20,868 nucleotides of DNA. Source: an uncultured Eubacterium sp. (lineage in GTDB: Bacteria; Bacillota; Clostridia; Lachnospirales; Lachnospiraceae). Below the pieces are notes generated by a model. It searched no databases, had not been told where the DNA came from, and worked only from the letters and a program-made list of their open reading frames with translations. The stretch lies in assembly GCA_948579355.1 (NCBI GenBank), contig CAPAOV010000025.1, positions 1-20,868 on the forward strand. The letters run 5' to 3'. Positions 1 to 8,055 of the stretch are shown in pieces (position 1 is the first letter of the stretch; every line of letters starts with the position of its first letter). The translations under genes and the position numbers were made by a program.

Positions 1-55
1 ACCCCGGACCGTCCGGTTATGAGCCGGATGCTCTAACCAACTGAGCTAAAGGTCC
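1..55 (-). tRNA. tRNA with CAT anticodon, probably tRNA-Ile2 (3' end outside window)
   Basis: Read on the minus strand from 55, the sequence folds as a tRNA: acceptor 5' strand GGACCTT, TA, D-stem GCTC/GAGC with the AGTTGGTTA loop, anticodon stem TCCGG/CCGGA closing the 7-nt loop CTCATAA, then variable loop CGGTC and the start of the T-stem. The anticodon CAT is at 21-19. The T-arm and 3' acceptor strand (about 20 nt) lie beyond the window edge. A CAT anticodon can be elongator Met, initiator Met or Ile2, where TilS converts C34 to lysidine. The GGACCTTTAGCTCAGTTGG start resembles, from memory, Bacillus-type tRNA-Ile2. The D-loop and acceptor are not initiator-like. The tRNA call is firm; the amino acid is an inference. 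Confidence 0.93.
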
Positions 56-92
56 CCGATACGGGATACTTTTTACCACGTCAACATTAGTT

Positions 93-121
93 ATGTTACC
101 ATACCAACAAGAAAAATGCAA
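93..121 (-). promoter_or_regulatory. Probable promoter of the tRNA gene
   Basis: On the minus strand a -35 TTGCAT (121-116) and a -10 TAACAT (98-93) are separated by 17 bp, with TGG just before the -10 (extended -10-like). The predicted start would leave about 30-35 nt of leader before the tRNA 5' end at 55. The boxes are visible in sequence; the assignment to the tRNA is inferred from position. Confidence 0.45.
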
Positions 122-139
122 GCACATATTTTATTATAT

Positions 140-696
140 TAGGGCAATCGCTTAATCATTTGTTATTTTCAGGGTAGCGGGTATCATGCGGTATCTCATC
201 CGGTATCCACTCCCAGCGAAAAATACATTATTTCTTTTGTTTACAGAAATCTTTCGCCGTCCCTCGCAAAACTCGCTGTCTACATTGTCGTTTTTCCTCA
301 CTTTTGCAGCATTGACCGCTCGCCGGTTCTTATGCACCACCTCTTGTTACTCATTACTGCGGGTGGCACCAAAGGTGCCGCTTCGGGGAAACAGGATGTT
401 AAAAATAAATGTATTTATTTGTGACATCCTGCTTCCCCGAACAGATGCTTCGCATCTACCCGCAGTAAAACACAATCGTTCCGGTGGTGCATTAAACCGC
501 TGCGTAGCGGTCTAGTGCAAACGGGCTGTCAAAAGTCAGGAAAAACGACAGTAGACATCTCAGACAATGCTCGGGGCGGCGCTCTGTAAACAAAGGAAAT
601 AATAATTTTTCGGGGAATGATACAAGGACAACGATACCGCATGATACCCGCGCAGTGCACAAATTCAAGGAGACAAATGATTAAGCGATTGCCCTA
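140..696. repeat. ~556-bp interrupted palindrome / fold-back element (MITE-like or structured)
   Basis: The outer ends 140-163 and 673-696 are 24-bp perfect inverted repeats. Further in, matching arm segments occur in mirrored order: 177-195 with 633-651 (19 bp perfect), 217-246 with 584-612 (about 90%, one indel), 286-306 with 530-550 (one mismatch), 332-341 with 483-492, 355-364 with 458-467, 384-399 with 424-439 (one mismatch), and an apex palindrome 403-410/413-420. Small hairpins sit at mirrored places in the arms: 315-327 versus 496-511, and 365-379 versus 443-457. No credible gene lies inside; the short open frames are by-products of the arms. Flanks allow at most a weak ATT duplication. 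It fills the gap between the tRNA promoter and the stop codon at 720. It could be a non-autonomous transposable element, a structured RNA, or a giant terminator. Confidence 0.85.
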
Positions 697-719
697 TTAT
701 CATATTGACGCAAAGGACA

Positions 720-1046
720 TTATGACAATTTCCTGCTCACACGTTCTAAGTACATATCAAACAAGAATACAATCGCAATCGGTAATAATACGCCCGTTGC
801 AAATCCAATCATTGCCGCCGTCAGATTTTTGAAATTGACAAAGCAAATGATATATAAAATCAACATTATCCCCTGCGTTACTCCATAAATAATACGCACT
901 TTCATACGGTCAGACTCATCTTTGCTTTCCTCAAGACTTGGTGGATTAAATAGCTGCTTACTCCATATGCACCGAAACATATTTGCAACCATAAATACAG
1001 TTCCCAAAAGATATACTATCATATAGGTTTCCCATACTCCTGACAT
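720..1046 (-). CDS. Small three-helix membrane protein, unknown function
   Basis: I do not recognise a family. The predicted protein is 108 residues. Three hydrophobic segments are visible: near the N terminus (IVYLLGTVFMVANMF), in the middle (IIYGVTQGIMLILYIICFV) and near the C terminus (AMIGFATGVLLPIAIVFLF). A charged loop (EESKDESDRMK) lies between the first and second. The start is chosen at ATG 1046: the AGGAG at 1060-1056 is directly against the upstream in-frame ATG at 1055, leaving no spacer, but is 9 nt from the 1046 ATG. The gene follows the serine hydrolase by about 90 bp that contain a possible promoter of its own, so it may not belong to the sugar operon. Its stop codon is 24 bp from the palindromic element, which may terminate its transcript. 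Confidence 0.7.
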   Translation of the reverse strand: MSGVWETYMIVYLLGTVFMVANMFRCIWSKQLFNPPSLEESKDESDRMKVRIIYGVTQGIMLILYIICFVNFKNLTAAMIGFATGVLLPIAIVFLFDMYLERVSRKLS

Positions 1047-1070
1047 CGTCCCCATCTCCTTTTTATGTAT

Positions 1071-1118
1071 GATAAAAAATACCCCTTATTCTTTTATAGA
1101 ATAGCATAATCAGGGATA
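1071..1118 (-). terminator. Possible intrinsic terminator after the eight-gene operon
   Basis: On the minus strand, outer arms TATCCCT (1118-1112) and AGGGGTA (1086-1080) pair with one G:U. An inner ATTCT/AGAAT pair (1102-1098 with 1092-1088) closes a small loop, and a run of six T follows (1079-1074). The internal bulge makes the stem imperfect, so confidence is modest. It begins about 20 nt after the serine hydrolase stop codon. Confidence 0.35.
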
Positions 1119-1126
1119 AATGTACA
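1098..1126 (-). promoter_or_regulatory. Possible promoter for the small membrane protein
   Basis: Minus-strand -35 TGTACA (1126-1121), 17-bp spacer, -10 TATTCT (1103-1098) preceded by TGC, an extended -10. It lies about 50 bp upstream of the chosen start at 1046. It overlaps the terminator-like hairpin below, so only one of the two readings may be right. Confidence 0.4.
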
Positions 1127-1139
1127 GAGAAATGTCAGG

Positions 1140-2069
1140 CTAACCAAAAAATCTGCCGACAAGCTCAAACACCATATCGTCGTAAGCTTTCCCGCTCGGC
1201 GTCGGAGTTGCCTGAACAACAGCGACTACCCGCTTTTCCGGAAAGATTGTAATTCTCTGCCCGCCAAACCCCATGGCGGAAAAGCAATCCGGACTGCACC
1301 ACCACAGATAACCATAATTTGGCTCCATATGTGGTTTCGTTGATTCTTGTATGTATTCTTCTGTCAAAATACGCTGTCCGTTAAAAACTCCTCCGTTTAA
1401 GTATAACTGTCCGATTGCCAACATCTCTCTTGCCGTCAAATTAGACGGCGCCTCGTTTTCTTCATTATCTGCCACACTGTAATAAATGCCGTCAGGACTC
1501 CGAAACCAACGTCCGCTGTGAATCCCAAGCGGAGCATACAATTCCTGCTCAATAAAATCATACAAGTCGCCGCAAACTTCTTCTAAAACAGCCGCCAGCA
1601 AAATCATATCAAATTCCTTATAATTCCATTTCATGCCCGGAATATCCGTTACCGCACAATCCGCAACATAGGACACCCAGTCTTTCGAGCGGCGCAATTG
1701 CTCCATCATCGGACAATGATAATGGATTCCCCCATTCCAGTAAATACCGGATGTCATCGTCAGCAGATGGCGAACCGTTATCATACTATGCATTGGGCTG
1801 CGTCCCTCACGAAACGGAGCCAGATATGTCGCTATCGGCGTATCCAAATCGGTAAGCTTCCCCTGTCTGCACGCAATCCCTGTTGCTGCCGATAAAATGC
1901 TTTTCATAACGGAGCGCATAACATTCCGGCTCTCACTCGTAAAGCCATTGTAATAATTTTCTGCGAGAATCTCCCCCTCCTGCCAAAGAATTACACTATT
2001 AATCAGACGATACCTCTTTTTGGCAATATAACAATCTATCTCTTCTGCTATATTTCTTTCTTCCATCAT
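1140..2069 (-). CDS. Cytoplasmic serine hydrolase, beta-lactamase/PBP-like (class C) fold
   Basis: 309 residues. The SxxK nucleophile motif is S53-V-M-K56 in RSVMKSILSAATG, followed by the typical helix and the HLLTMTSGIYW segment of class C-like esterases. The tyrosine motif appears as Y-K-E (WNYKEFDMILLAAVLEEV) where the family usually has YxN. The C-terminal GFGGQRITIFPEKRVVAVV segment corresponds to the K/HTG-strand region. There is no signal peptide, so the enzyme is probably intracellular and acts as an esterase, amidase or peptidase; the substrate cannot be read from sequence. It is the last gene of the operon. Its ATG overlaps the UvrA-like stop codon as ATGA (2069-2066), implying translational coupling. 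A second ATG follows at once at 2066, so either could be the start. True beta-lactamase activity is unlikely given the location. Confidence 0.85.
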   Translation of the reverse strand: MMEERNIAEEIDCYIAKKRYRLINSVILWQEGEILAENYYNGFTSESRNVMRSVMKSILSAATGIACRQGKLTDLDTPIATYLAPFREGRSPMHSMITVRHLLTMTSGIYWNGGIHYHCPMMEQLRRSKDWVSYVADCAVTDIPGMKWNYKEFDMILLAAVLEEVCGDLYDFIEQELYAPLGIHSGRWFRSPDGIYYSVADNEENEAPSNLTAREMLAIGQLYLNGGVFNGQRILTEEYIQESTKPHMEPNYGYLWWCSPDCFSAMGFGGQRITIFPEKRVVAVVQATPTPSGKAYDDMVFELVGRFFG

Positions 2070-4444
2070 TTCAAATACGCTCCAATCATTGAATCTTTGT
2101 TCTGTTTCAATTCCGTAGGTGTACCACTTGCAATCAGACGGCCGCCGTCACTGCCGCCTCCCTCACCCATTTCCAATATGTAGTCGCAATTGGATAAAAT
2201 GAAAGGGTCATGCTCCGTTACAATGATAGAGGCCCCCAGTTCAACCAACTCGTTCAAAAGGAGCAGCAGTTTTTCCTCATCAGAAAATGACAACCCCGTT
2301 GTTGGTTCATCCAGTATGTAAAGTATGCCCTCCATCCCTTTTCCTTTCGGGATTTTTCCTTTCGCCAGCTCCTTTGCCAGCTTAATCCGCTGGCTCTCGC
2401 CGCCCGAAATCGTCGGCGTTGCCTGCCCCAGCTTTATATAGCCCATCCCCACTCGCTGCAGAATTTCCAGCACCCGGCAAATAGCATCCTCTTTGTCGCG
2501 AAAGAAATCATATGCCTCATCCACACTCATGTCCAAAATCTCGCATATATTCTTTCCCTCCAATTTAATTTGCAGCGCTTCCTGTACATATCCCATTCCA
2601 TTACATTCCCCGCAGTCGACATCAATAAAGTTACCAAAACCTACATGATAATGAACGACGCCGTCGCCGCTGCATTTCAGACAACGGCCATGACTGTTTC
2701 GGGAAAACATGCCAGCGCTGTATCCGCGCGCTTTTGCCTCTTCTGTTTCTGCAAACAAGTCACGGATTCGCTCAAAAATTCCCGTATAGGTTGCCGGACA
2801 CGATGTCCGGCTGCGGCCAATCGGCATCTGCCCGATAACATAACATTTCTTTAATTGTTCTGCTCCGCGCAATACCGCCTGTCCTGTCTCAAATGTCTGA
2901 ACTCCCTTTTCCTCCTCCATTACGCAGTTCTTTTGCAAATACTTTTTCAGAAGCGGAACGAGTGTATCCAGAATCAGACTGGACTTTCCGCTCCCTGACA
3001 CTCCTGCGACACCAACCATGACACCAAGCGGGATTTCTGCCGTTATATGTTTCAAATTGTGTACACTCGCATTTTCAATTAATAACTTTTGTTCTTTCAG
3101 CGGTCGCAATAATGTCTTAACCGGAAGTGACGTTCCACGCAAATAGGGGGCTGTTTTTGACTGGCTGCACTCCAAAAATTCTTCGTATGTTCCCTCAAAA
3201 ATTTTCCGTCCGCCATCGCTTCCCGCTTCAGGACCGATTTCAATGAGATAATCCGCTTCCCGCATAAAATTTTCATCATGTTCGACCACAACTACCGTGT
3301 TGCCCTGATTCACCAATTTACGCAAAATGCGTATAAGATTTTCTTTTTCCGACTCATGCAGACCAATCGTAGGCTCGTCAAATACAAAGATAATTGAGTC
3401 CATTTGCGATACCGTATACACGGCCAAAAAAAGCCGCTGTATTTCTCCCCCTGACAAGGTTGGCAGCGGTCGGGAAAGCGCCAAATGTTGAAGCCCCACC
3501 TCTATCATACATGCCAGTCTGCCTGTAATTTCCTGCAGCAAAGCATTCTTTTCCCCACACAGCGTTAAAAATTCATACAAATCCCCAATATACATATCTT
3601 CCAATTCCACAATCGTCTTTCCACAAAAATATGTATGCGACGCCTGCTCTCCCAGTCCGGTTCCATTGCATTTTTGGCATTTGCATTTTTTCATCATTCC
3701 CGCCTGCGTAAGCAGATGTGCCATCCGTCCGGAAGTAGAAAGAACTCCATTTGCCAGCATGGTAATCCACGGAATAAAACCGCAAAACTTTGATTTTCCG
3801 CCATCGCCATATTTTATCAATTGCAATTGCTCTTTCGTCAAATCGCAAATCCGGTCATTCCACATATCAATCCCATACTTTTCACAAAATGGCGTCAGCA
3901 GTTTCTTCGTGTCAGCCCGTTTTCCCAGCCCGCACGCTATCTCAACAATCTTCTGCTCTTTGTCCGCAAACAGAGAAACCTCATCTAAGAAATGCGCAAC
4001 TCCTTTCCCCAGACAACGGACACACATACCTTTTGCCGAATTTCTCTGAAACATGGAAACATCAAGCGGCAGCCCATCGTCGTATTCCTCGTCACGCCTG
4101 CCATAATTGGCATATAATGCCGCCAGCATGGGACTCAATTTCATCCTTGTCCCAACCGTACTCCGCGGATTCGCCTGACGAATCGTGCGCTGCTCAACTG
4201 CTACCGTTGGCGACAATCCGATGATTGCGTCAAAAGAAGGGGCACTGTCTATCATAAACTGTGTCCCTGAAAATAATAAATACCGACGCTTTCCCTCCTC
4301 ATAAAGGGTATCAAAAGCAAGACTCGACTTACCGCTGCCGGATACCCCTGTAATCACGGTAAGTTTCTGTTTGGGAATCGTCACATCAATCCCTTGCAAA
4401 TTATGAATACGGGCTCCCTCGATAATAATCTCATTCTGTTTCAA
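2066..4444 (-). CDS. UvrA-like double ABC ATPase (UvrA2 type, shorter than canonical UvrA)
   Basis: About 792 residues from the TTG start, against roughly 940 for canonical UvrA. Two UvrA-type ABC modules are complete. First: Walker A GVSGSGKSS (33-41), signature LSGGE (330-334), Walker B FVFDEP (353-358). Second: Walker A GVSGSGKSS (481-489), signature ISGGESQR (679-686), LDEP (711-714). Zinc-binding CxxC pairs are present (CVRC 141-144, CKCQKC 254-259, CLKC 588-591, CGEC 611-614). The stretch after Walker A1 is short, consistent with the UvrB-interaction insert being reduced or lost, as in UvrA2 proteins known from antibiotic-linked loci and radiation-tolerant bacteria. A role in non-canonical DNA-damage or drug tolerance is plausible but inferred. 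The TTG start is preferred to an ATG at 4489 because GGGGAGG precedes it; the ATG would overlap fructokinase by 59 nt with no ribosome site. Confidence 0.88.
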   Translation of the reverse strand: MKQNEIIIEGARIHNLQGIDVTIPKQKLTVITGVSGSGKSSLAFDTLYEEGKRRYLLFSGTQFMIDSAPSFDAIIGLSPTVAVEQRTIRQANPRSTVGTRMKLSPMLAALYANYGRRDEEYDDGLPLDVSMFQRNSAKGMCVRCLGKGVAHFLDEVSLFADKEQKIVEIACGLGKRADTKKLLTPFCEKYGIDMWNDRICDLTKEQLQLIKYGDGGKSKFCGFIPWITMLANGVLSTSGRMAHLLTQAGMMKKCKCQKCNGTGLGEQASHTYFCGKTIVELEDMYIGDLYEFLTLCGEKNALLQEITGRLACMIEVGLQHLALSRPLPTLSGGEIQRLFLAVYTVSQMDSIIFVFDEPTIGLHESEKENLIRILRKLVNQGNTVVVVEHDENFMREADYLIEIGPEAGSDGGRKIFEGTYEEFLECSQSKTAPYLRGTSLPVKTLLRPLKEQKLLIENASVHNLKHITAEIPLGVMVGVAGVSGSGKSSLILDTLVPLLKKYLQKNCVMEEEKGVQTFETGQAVLRGAEQLKKCYVIGQMPIGRSRTSCPATYTGIFERIRDLFAETEEAKARGYSAGMFSRNSHGRCLKCSGDGVVHYHVGFGNFIDVDCGECNGMGYVQEALQIKLEGKNICEILDMSVDEAYDFFRDKEDAICRVLEILQRVGMGYIKLGQATPTISGGESQRIKLAKELAKGKIPKGKGMEGILYILDEPTTGLSFSDEEKLLLLLNELVELGASIIVTEHDPFILSNCDYILEMGEGGGSDGGRLIASGTPTELKQNKDSMIGAYLK

Positions 4445-5423
4445 ACTTCTTTCCTCCCCTTTTCCTTTCCTGTATAAAAGCCCGTACATCTGCCTCTTCC
4501 GGCATGACCTTTAAAGCGCCTTTTTTCGTCGTGACAATAGACGACGCGGCATTGGCAAATTCCAACATATCATACAGCTTCTGCTCATCAAGTCCATCGA
4601 GCCCAAATTCCAAAATATAGTGGAGCACACAGGCCATAAAGGTATCCCCTGCTCCTGTTGTATCAATCGTATCCGGATTCAAAAATGGGGAACACTCTAC
4701 TATATTTCCACCATAGTAAACACGGCTTCCATTTTTTCCCATCGTCGCAAAAATAATCGGCGTATCGTACTGTTCACGTATTTTTTCTACCCCCGCATCA
4801 ATATCCGAAATCCCTGTAAAAAAGGCAATCTCATCATCAGAAATTTTCAATATCTGGCACTGGCTGATACCATAGGCAATCTTCTCCTTTGCCACATTCA
4901 GGTTTTCCCACAAAGGAGGCCGCAGATTAGGGTCAAAAGAAATCAATGCGCCGCTTTCTTTTGCTGTCCTCACTGCCTTTTTAGTCGCACCCTCCACTTC
5001 GGGAGCGGTCATAGATAAGCTTCCAAAGTGAAAAATTTTTGCATTTTCCAATAAGCAGCAATCAATGTCTCCATCCCTTAACATCATATCGGCTCCCGGA
5101 TTGCGGTAAAAAGAAAAACTTCTGTCTCCGTCAGGGGCCGTGTGTACAAATGCCAATGTCGTAGGAACTTCCTCGTCCATAATCAGATTACCCGTATCAA
5201 TGCCCTGTTCCGCCACTACATTACGAAGCATTTCACCAAAAGAATCTCTGCCTGTCTTGCCAATAAACGCTGTCTGTCTCCCCAATTTCTGAAGCATTGA
5301 CAATACATTGCAGGGCGCTCCGCCGGGATTCGCCTCGAAAAGCGGATTGCCCTGTTTGCTGCTGCCATTCATAGTAAAATCCACAAGCAGTTCCCCCAAT
5401 GCCACCACATCATATTTTTTCAT
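4431..5423 (-). CDS. scrK: Fructokinase, PfkB (ribokinase) family
   Basis: 330 residues, the normal PfkB length. It phosphorylates fructose with ATP to fructose 6-phosphate in the cytoplasm. Visible features: N-terminal ALGELLVDF, the sugar-binding GG motif (ANPGGAPCNV, 32-41), RDSFGEML, and the C-terminal PfkB signature DTTGAGDTF (254-262), whose D260 is the expected catalytic base and which forms the anion hole. It follows the GH32 gene by 21 bp. In this operon it would trap the fructose released by the hydrolase, so fructokinase (EC 2.7.1.4) is far more likely than another PfkB specificity. An AGGAGG lies about 12 nt before the ATG, a slightly long spacer. Confidence 0.92.
   Translation of the reverse strand: MKKYDVVALGELLVDFTMNGSSKQGNPLFEANPGGAPCNVLSMLQKLGRQTAFIGKTGRDSFGEMLRNVVAEQGIDTGNLIMDEEVPTTLAFVHTAPDGDRSFSFYRNPGADMMLRDGDIDCCLLENAKIFHFGSLSMTAPEVEGATKKAVRTAKESGALISFDPNLRPPLWENLNVAKEKIAYGISQCQILKISDDEIAFFTGISDIDAGVEKIREQYDTPIIFATMGKNGSRVYYGGNIVECSPFLNPDTIDTTGAGDTFMACVLHYILEFGLDGLDEQKLYDMLEFANAASSIVTTKKGALKVMPEEADVRAFIQERKRGGKKFETE
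4453..4459 (-). promoter_or_regulatory. Ribosome binding site that fixes the TTG start of the UvrA-like gene
   Basis: GGGGAGG on the minus strand lies inside the fructokinase C-terminal codons, 8 nt before TTG 4444. It supports a 14-bp overlap of the two genes and a non-ATG start. Confidence 0.6.
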
Positions 5424-5444
5424 GCCAAACTTTCCCCTCCTTTT

Positions 5445-6926
5445 TCAGATTTCATTTTCCCGTCTGGCCCTGTCCAATGTAATCTTATACTTTTCAATAT
5501 TTACTACTGCCATTCCATCACATTCCAGTATAACATCTTTTGCGTCTAATGGCGTATAAAATGTAGAAGTAAATGTCTGAACTCCGTCATTGACAAACAA
5601 TTCCACTGAAAATTTGTCGAGAAGCAGGCGGAGCTTCAACGTTGTTCCGGCTTTCCTGATTTTCATTTCCCGCCGGCATACAACATCTTTTGTAAGTCCG
5701 CAGCGGGTGCGGTCAAAGGCAATCGTCTCCGCACTTTTTAAATACTGAAAACGGGTTTCATATGTTTCGTTTTTGGCAAAAATAATAGAAAATTTCTCAT
5801 AATCTCCCGACACTAATTCTACCGTCAAGTCCAGTACCCGCCCATGAATTTCCGGCAGACTGCATGTTGCGGATATTTCTTTTTCCTTATAAAATACCGG
5901 CTCTGTACGGTAATATTCCAGTTCTTTCACCGGATTTTGATATAATATATCATCTTTAAGCTCCAGTTCTCTGGGAATCGTCATCATCCCATTCCATTTC
6001 TGCTCTTCCGGCTTAATATTCATATCCCATGACTGCATCCAGGCAATCATAATCCGTCTGCCATCCTCTGTTTGTAATGTCTGCGGCGCATAAAAATCTA
6101 ATCCATAATCAAGAGAAACCACCTGTTCCTCCAGCAAATGATAATTTTGTCTGTCATACTCTCCTATCATCGCTATTGATTGGTTTCCATTATGAAATTC
6201 TTTTCCGTCTGCCTGCATATTCATGGGAGAAACTATTAATATGTGTTTTCCGCATAATGCGAAAAAGTCAGGACATTCCCACATCTTCCCATATTTCCCT
6301 CGATTGTCTGCCAGTACGGAAAGATATTGCCAGTGTCTTAAATCTTCTGAGGCAAAAAGTACTGCCTGACCGTCGTTTTTGGCGTCTTTGCTGCCTGCCA
6401 CCAGATAATATGTTTCTTTTTCTTTCCATATCTTCGGGTCTCTGAAATCCTCACGGGAATATTCCTCCGGAAGCAGGGCGGCCGGAACGACCGGATTCTC
6501 CCGAACTTTTTCATAATGGACACCGTCGCCTATGGCAAGACACTGGTTTTGAAAATTTTTCTTAATTCCATCTTCGCTTTCCGTCTCCTGTACTCCGGTA
6601 TATACCAGCGCCTGACCCTCGTCTGTCTCTATGGCGCTTCCCGAAAAACATCCTCCACCATCATAGTCCGTATCCGGTGCCAATGCTGGCGGAAGCTCCT
6701 CCCATTTCACAAAATCATCGGAAACAGCATGCCCCCAATGCATTGGCCCCCATTCGTCACTGTATGGATGATATTGATAAAAGAGATGTACCTTTCCCTG
6801 ATAGACGGAAAATCCATTGGGGTCGTTCATCCACCCCGTCGGCGGGGTAACGTGAAATACGGGTTTTTCACTTTTTGACACCCGGTGCTTCTCCTGATAT
6901 TGATTTGCTTTTTCCAATTTTGTCAT
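5445..6926 (-). CDS. GH32 beta-fructofuranosidase (sucrose / short fructo-oligosaccharide hydrolase)
   Basis: 493 residues. The five-bladed GH32 domain is clear: WMNDPNG at 32-38 with nucleophile D35, FSGS at 94-97, FRDPK at 161-165 (transition-state D163) and WECPDFF at 216-222 with acid/base E217. The C-terminal beta-sandwich follows, including LRLLLDKFSVELFVNDG. There is no signal peptide, so it acts in the cytoplasm on sugar imported intact. Because the adjacent importer is an ABC system rather than a PTS, the substrate should be unphosphorylated sucrose or kestose-type oligosaccharides (EC 3.2.1.26) rather than sucrose 6-phosphate. The family annotation is often sucrose-6-phosphate hydrolase (ScrB/SacA). 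It lies 27 bp downstream of the ATPase gene, with AGGAGG before its ATG. Confidence 0.94.
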   Translation of the reverse strand: MTKLEKANQYQEKHRVSKSEKPVFHVTPPTGWMNDPNGFSVYQGKVHLFYQYHPYSDEWGPMHWGHAVSDDFVKWEELPPALAPDTDYDGGGCFSGSAIETDEGQALVYTGVQETESEDGIKKNFQNQCLAIGDGVHYEKVRENPVVPAALLPEEYSREDFRDPKIWKEKETYYLVAGSKDAKNDGQAVLFASEDLRHWQYLSVLADNRGKYGKMWECPDFFALCGKHILIVSPMNMQADGKEFHNGNQSIAMIGEYDRQNYHLLEEQVVSLDYGLDFYAPQTLQTEDGRRIMIAWMQSWDMNIKPEEQKWNGMMTIPRELELKDDILYQNPVKELEYYRTEPVFYKEKEISATCSLPEIHGRVLDLTVELVSGDYEKFSIIFAKNETYETRFQYLKSAETIAFDRTRCGLTKDVVCRREMKIRKAGTTLKLRLLLDKFSVELFVNDGVQTFTSTFYTPLDAKDVILECDGMAVVNIEKYKITLDRARRENEI

Positions 6927-6953
6927 AGCAAACCTCCTGTTTTTAATCTCAAT

Positions 6954-8051
6954 CTATAATACAATTGCCTTTTCTGTTTCCAAATCAAAGAAATGCATCT
7001 TGTGAGGCATCATTACAAACTCTACCGTGTCACCGATTTTACTTACCTCGTATTTAGATACTCGGGCTACAGACGTAATACCTCCAAATTCAAAATACAG
7101 ATTATTTTCATTTCCCATGATTTCCGTATTGTCAATAACCGCTTTCTGTTTCGTTGCCGCATACAAATCAAGATTCGGGGCGTCAAACTTGATATCTTCT
7201 CCGCGGATACCCATAATCAGACCGTTTTTATGAGCGGCAAGTTTTTCAGCTATTGTGTCCGGCAGCTCCAGCTTGCAGCCATCTTCAAATTGAAGAACAT
7301 TTCCATTTAAATTGATTCGATAAAAATTCATCTGCGGGGAACCGATAAAGCCGGCCACGAATTTATTTGCCGGATGTTCATAAAGTTCCATCGGCGCGCC
7401 GGTCTGCTGAATCACACCGTCTTTCATAATTACAATGCGGTCAGCCATAGTCATTGCCTCCACTTGGTCGTGAGTGACATAAATCGTTGTACTGCCCAAT
7501 TCCCGATGAAGCTTGCTTATCTCATTGCGCATGCTGACACGCAGCTTGGCGTCCAGATTAGACAACGGCTCATCCATTAAAAATACTTTTTTATTCTTAA
7601 CAATCGCACGTCCCAGAGCCACTCTCTGTCTTTGGCCGCCGGACAGGTTCTTCGGCTTCCGGTAACGGTATTCTTCCAGCCCGAGAATTTTTACAGCCCA
7701 GTCGACTTTCTTTTTAATTTCTGCCGCCGGCACTTTCATATTTTTCAAACCGTAGGAAATATTTTTCTCCACTGTCATATGGGGATACAGGGCATAATTC
7801 TGAAATACCATGGAAATTCCCCTGTCCATCGGCGCAACCTCGTTCATTTTCCTGCCGCCGATATAGAGCTCGCCGCTGCTGATTTCCTCAAATCCGGCAA
7901 TCATTCGCAAAGTCGTAGATTTGCCACATCCGGACGGCCCTACAAAAGCAACAAACTCTTTTTCCCCGATTGACAGATTAAAATCTGTCACCGCATTTTT
8001 ATCTGTTTTATCATATTTCTTACAAACATTCTTTAATTCAATAAAACTCAT
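6954..8051 (-). CDS. msmK: Sugar ABC transporter ATPase, MsmK/UgpC type
   Basis: 365 residues from ATG 8051. It powers the two permeases next to it. Motifs: Walker A GPSGCGKST (38-46), Q-loop VFQNYALYPHMTV, signature LSGGQRQRVALGRA (from 136), Walker B VFLMDEP (156-162), D-loop SNLDAKL, H-loop H194 in VTHDQ. A C-terminal TOBE/regulatory domain of about 130 residues is typical of carbohydrate-uptake CUT1 ATPases, which may serve several importers. A longer in-frame start at 8087 would place the start inside the permease gene; the AAGGAGGG at 8067-8060 supports 8051. Here the ATPase is encoded inside the sucrose operon, whereas many Firmicutes use one shared MsmK encoded elsewhere. Confidence 0.95.
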   Translation of the reverse strand: MSFIELKNVCKKYDKTDKNAVTDFNLSIGEKEFVAFVGPSGCGKSTTLRMIAGFEEISSGELYIGGRKMNEVAPMDRGISMVFQNYALYPHMTVEKNISYGLKNMKVPAAEIKKKVDWAVKILGLEEYRYRKPKNLSGGQRQRVALGRAIVKNKKVFLMDEPLSNLDAKLRVSMRNEISKLHRELGSTTIYVTHDQVEAMTMADRIVIMKDGVIQQTGAPMELYEHPANKFVAGFIGSPQMNFYRINLNGNVLQFEDGCKLELPDTIAEKLAAHKNGLIMGIRGEDIKFDAPNLDLYAATKQKAVIDNTEIMGNENNLYFEFGGITSVARVSKYEVSKIGDTVEFVMMPHKMHFFDLETEKAIVL

Positions 8052-8055
8052 AGCA

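Noticed and set aside
186..515. 109-residue open frame inside the palindrome, and smaller ones on both strands
   Set aside because: They have no plausible ribosome site, follow the inverted-repeat arms, and encode no recognisable fold.
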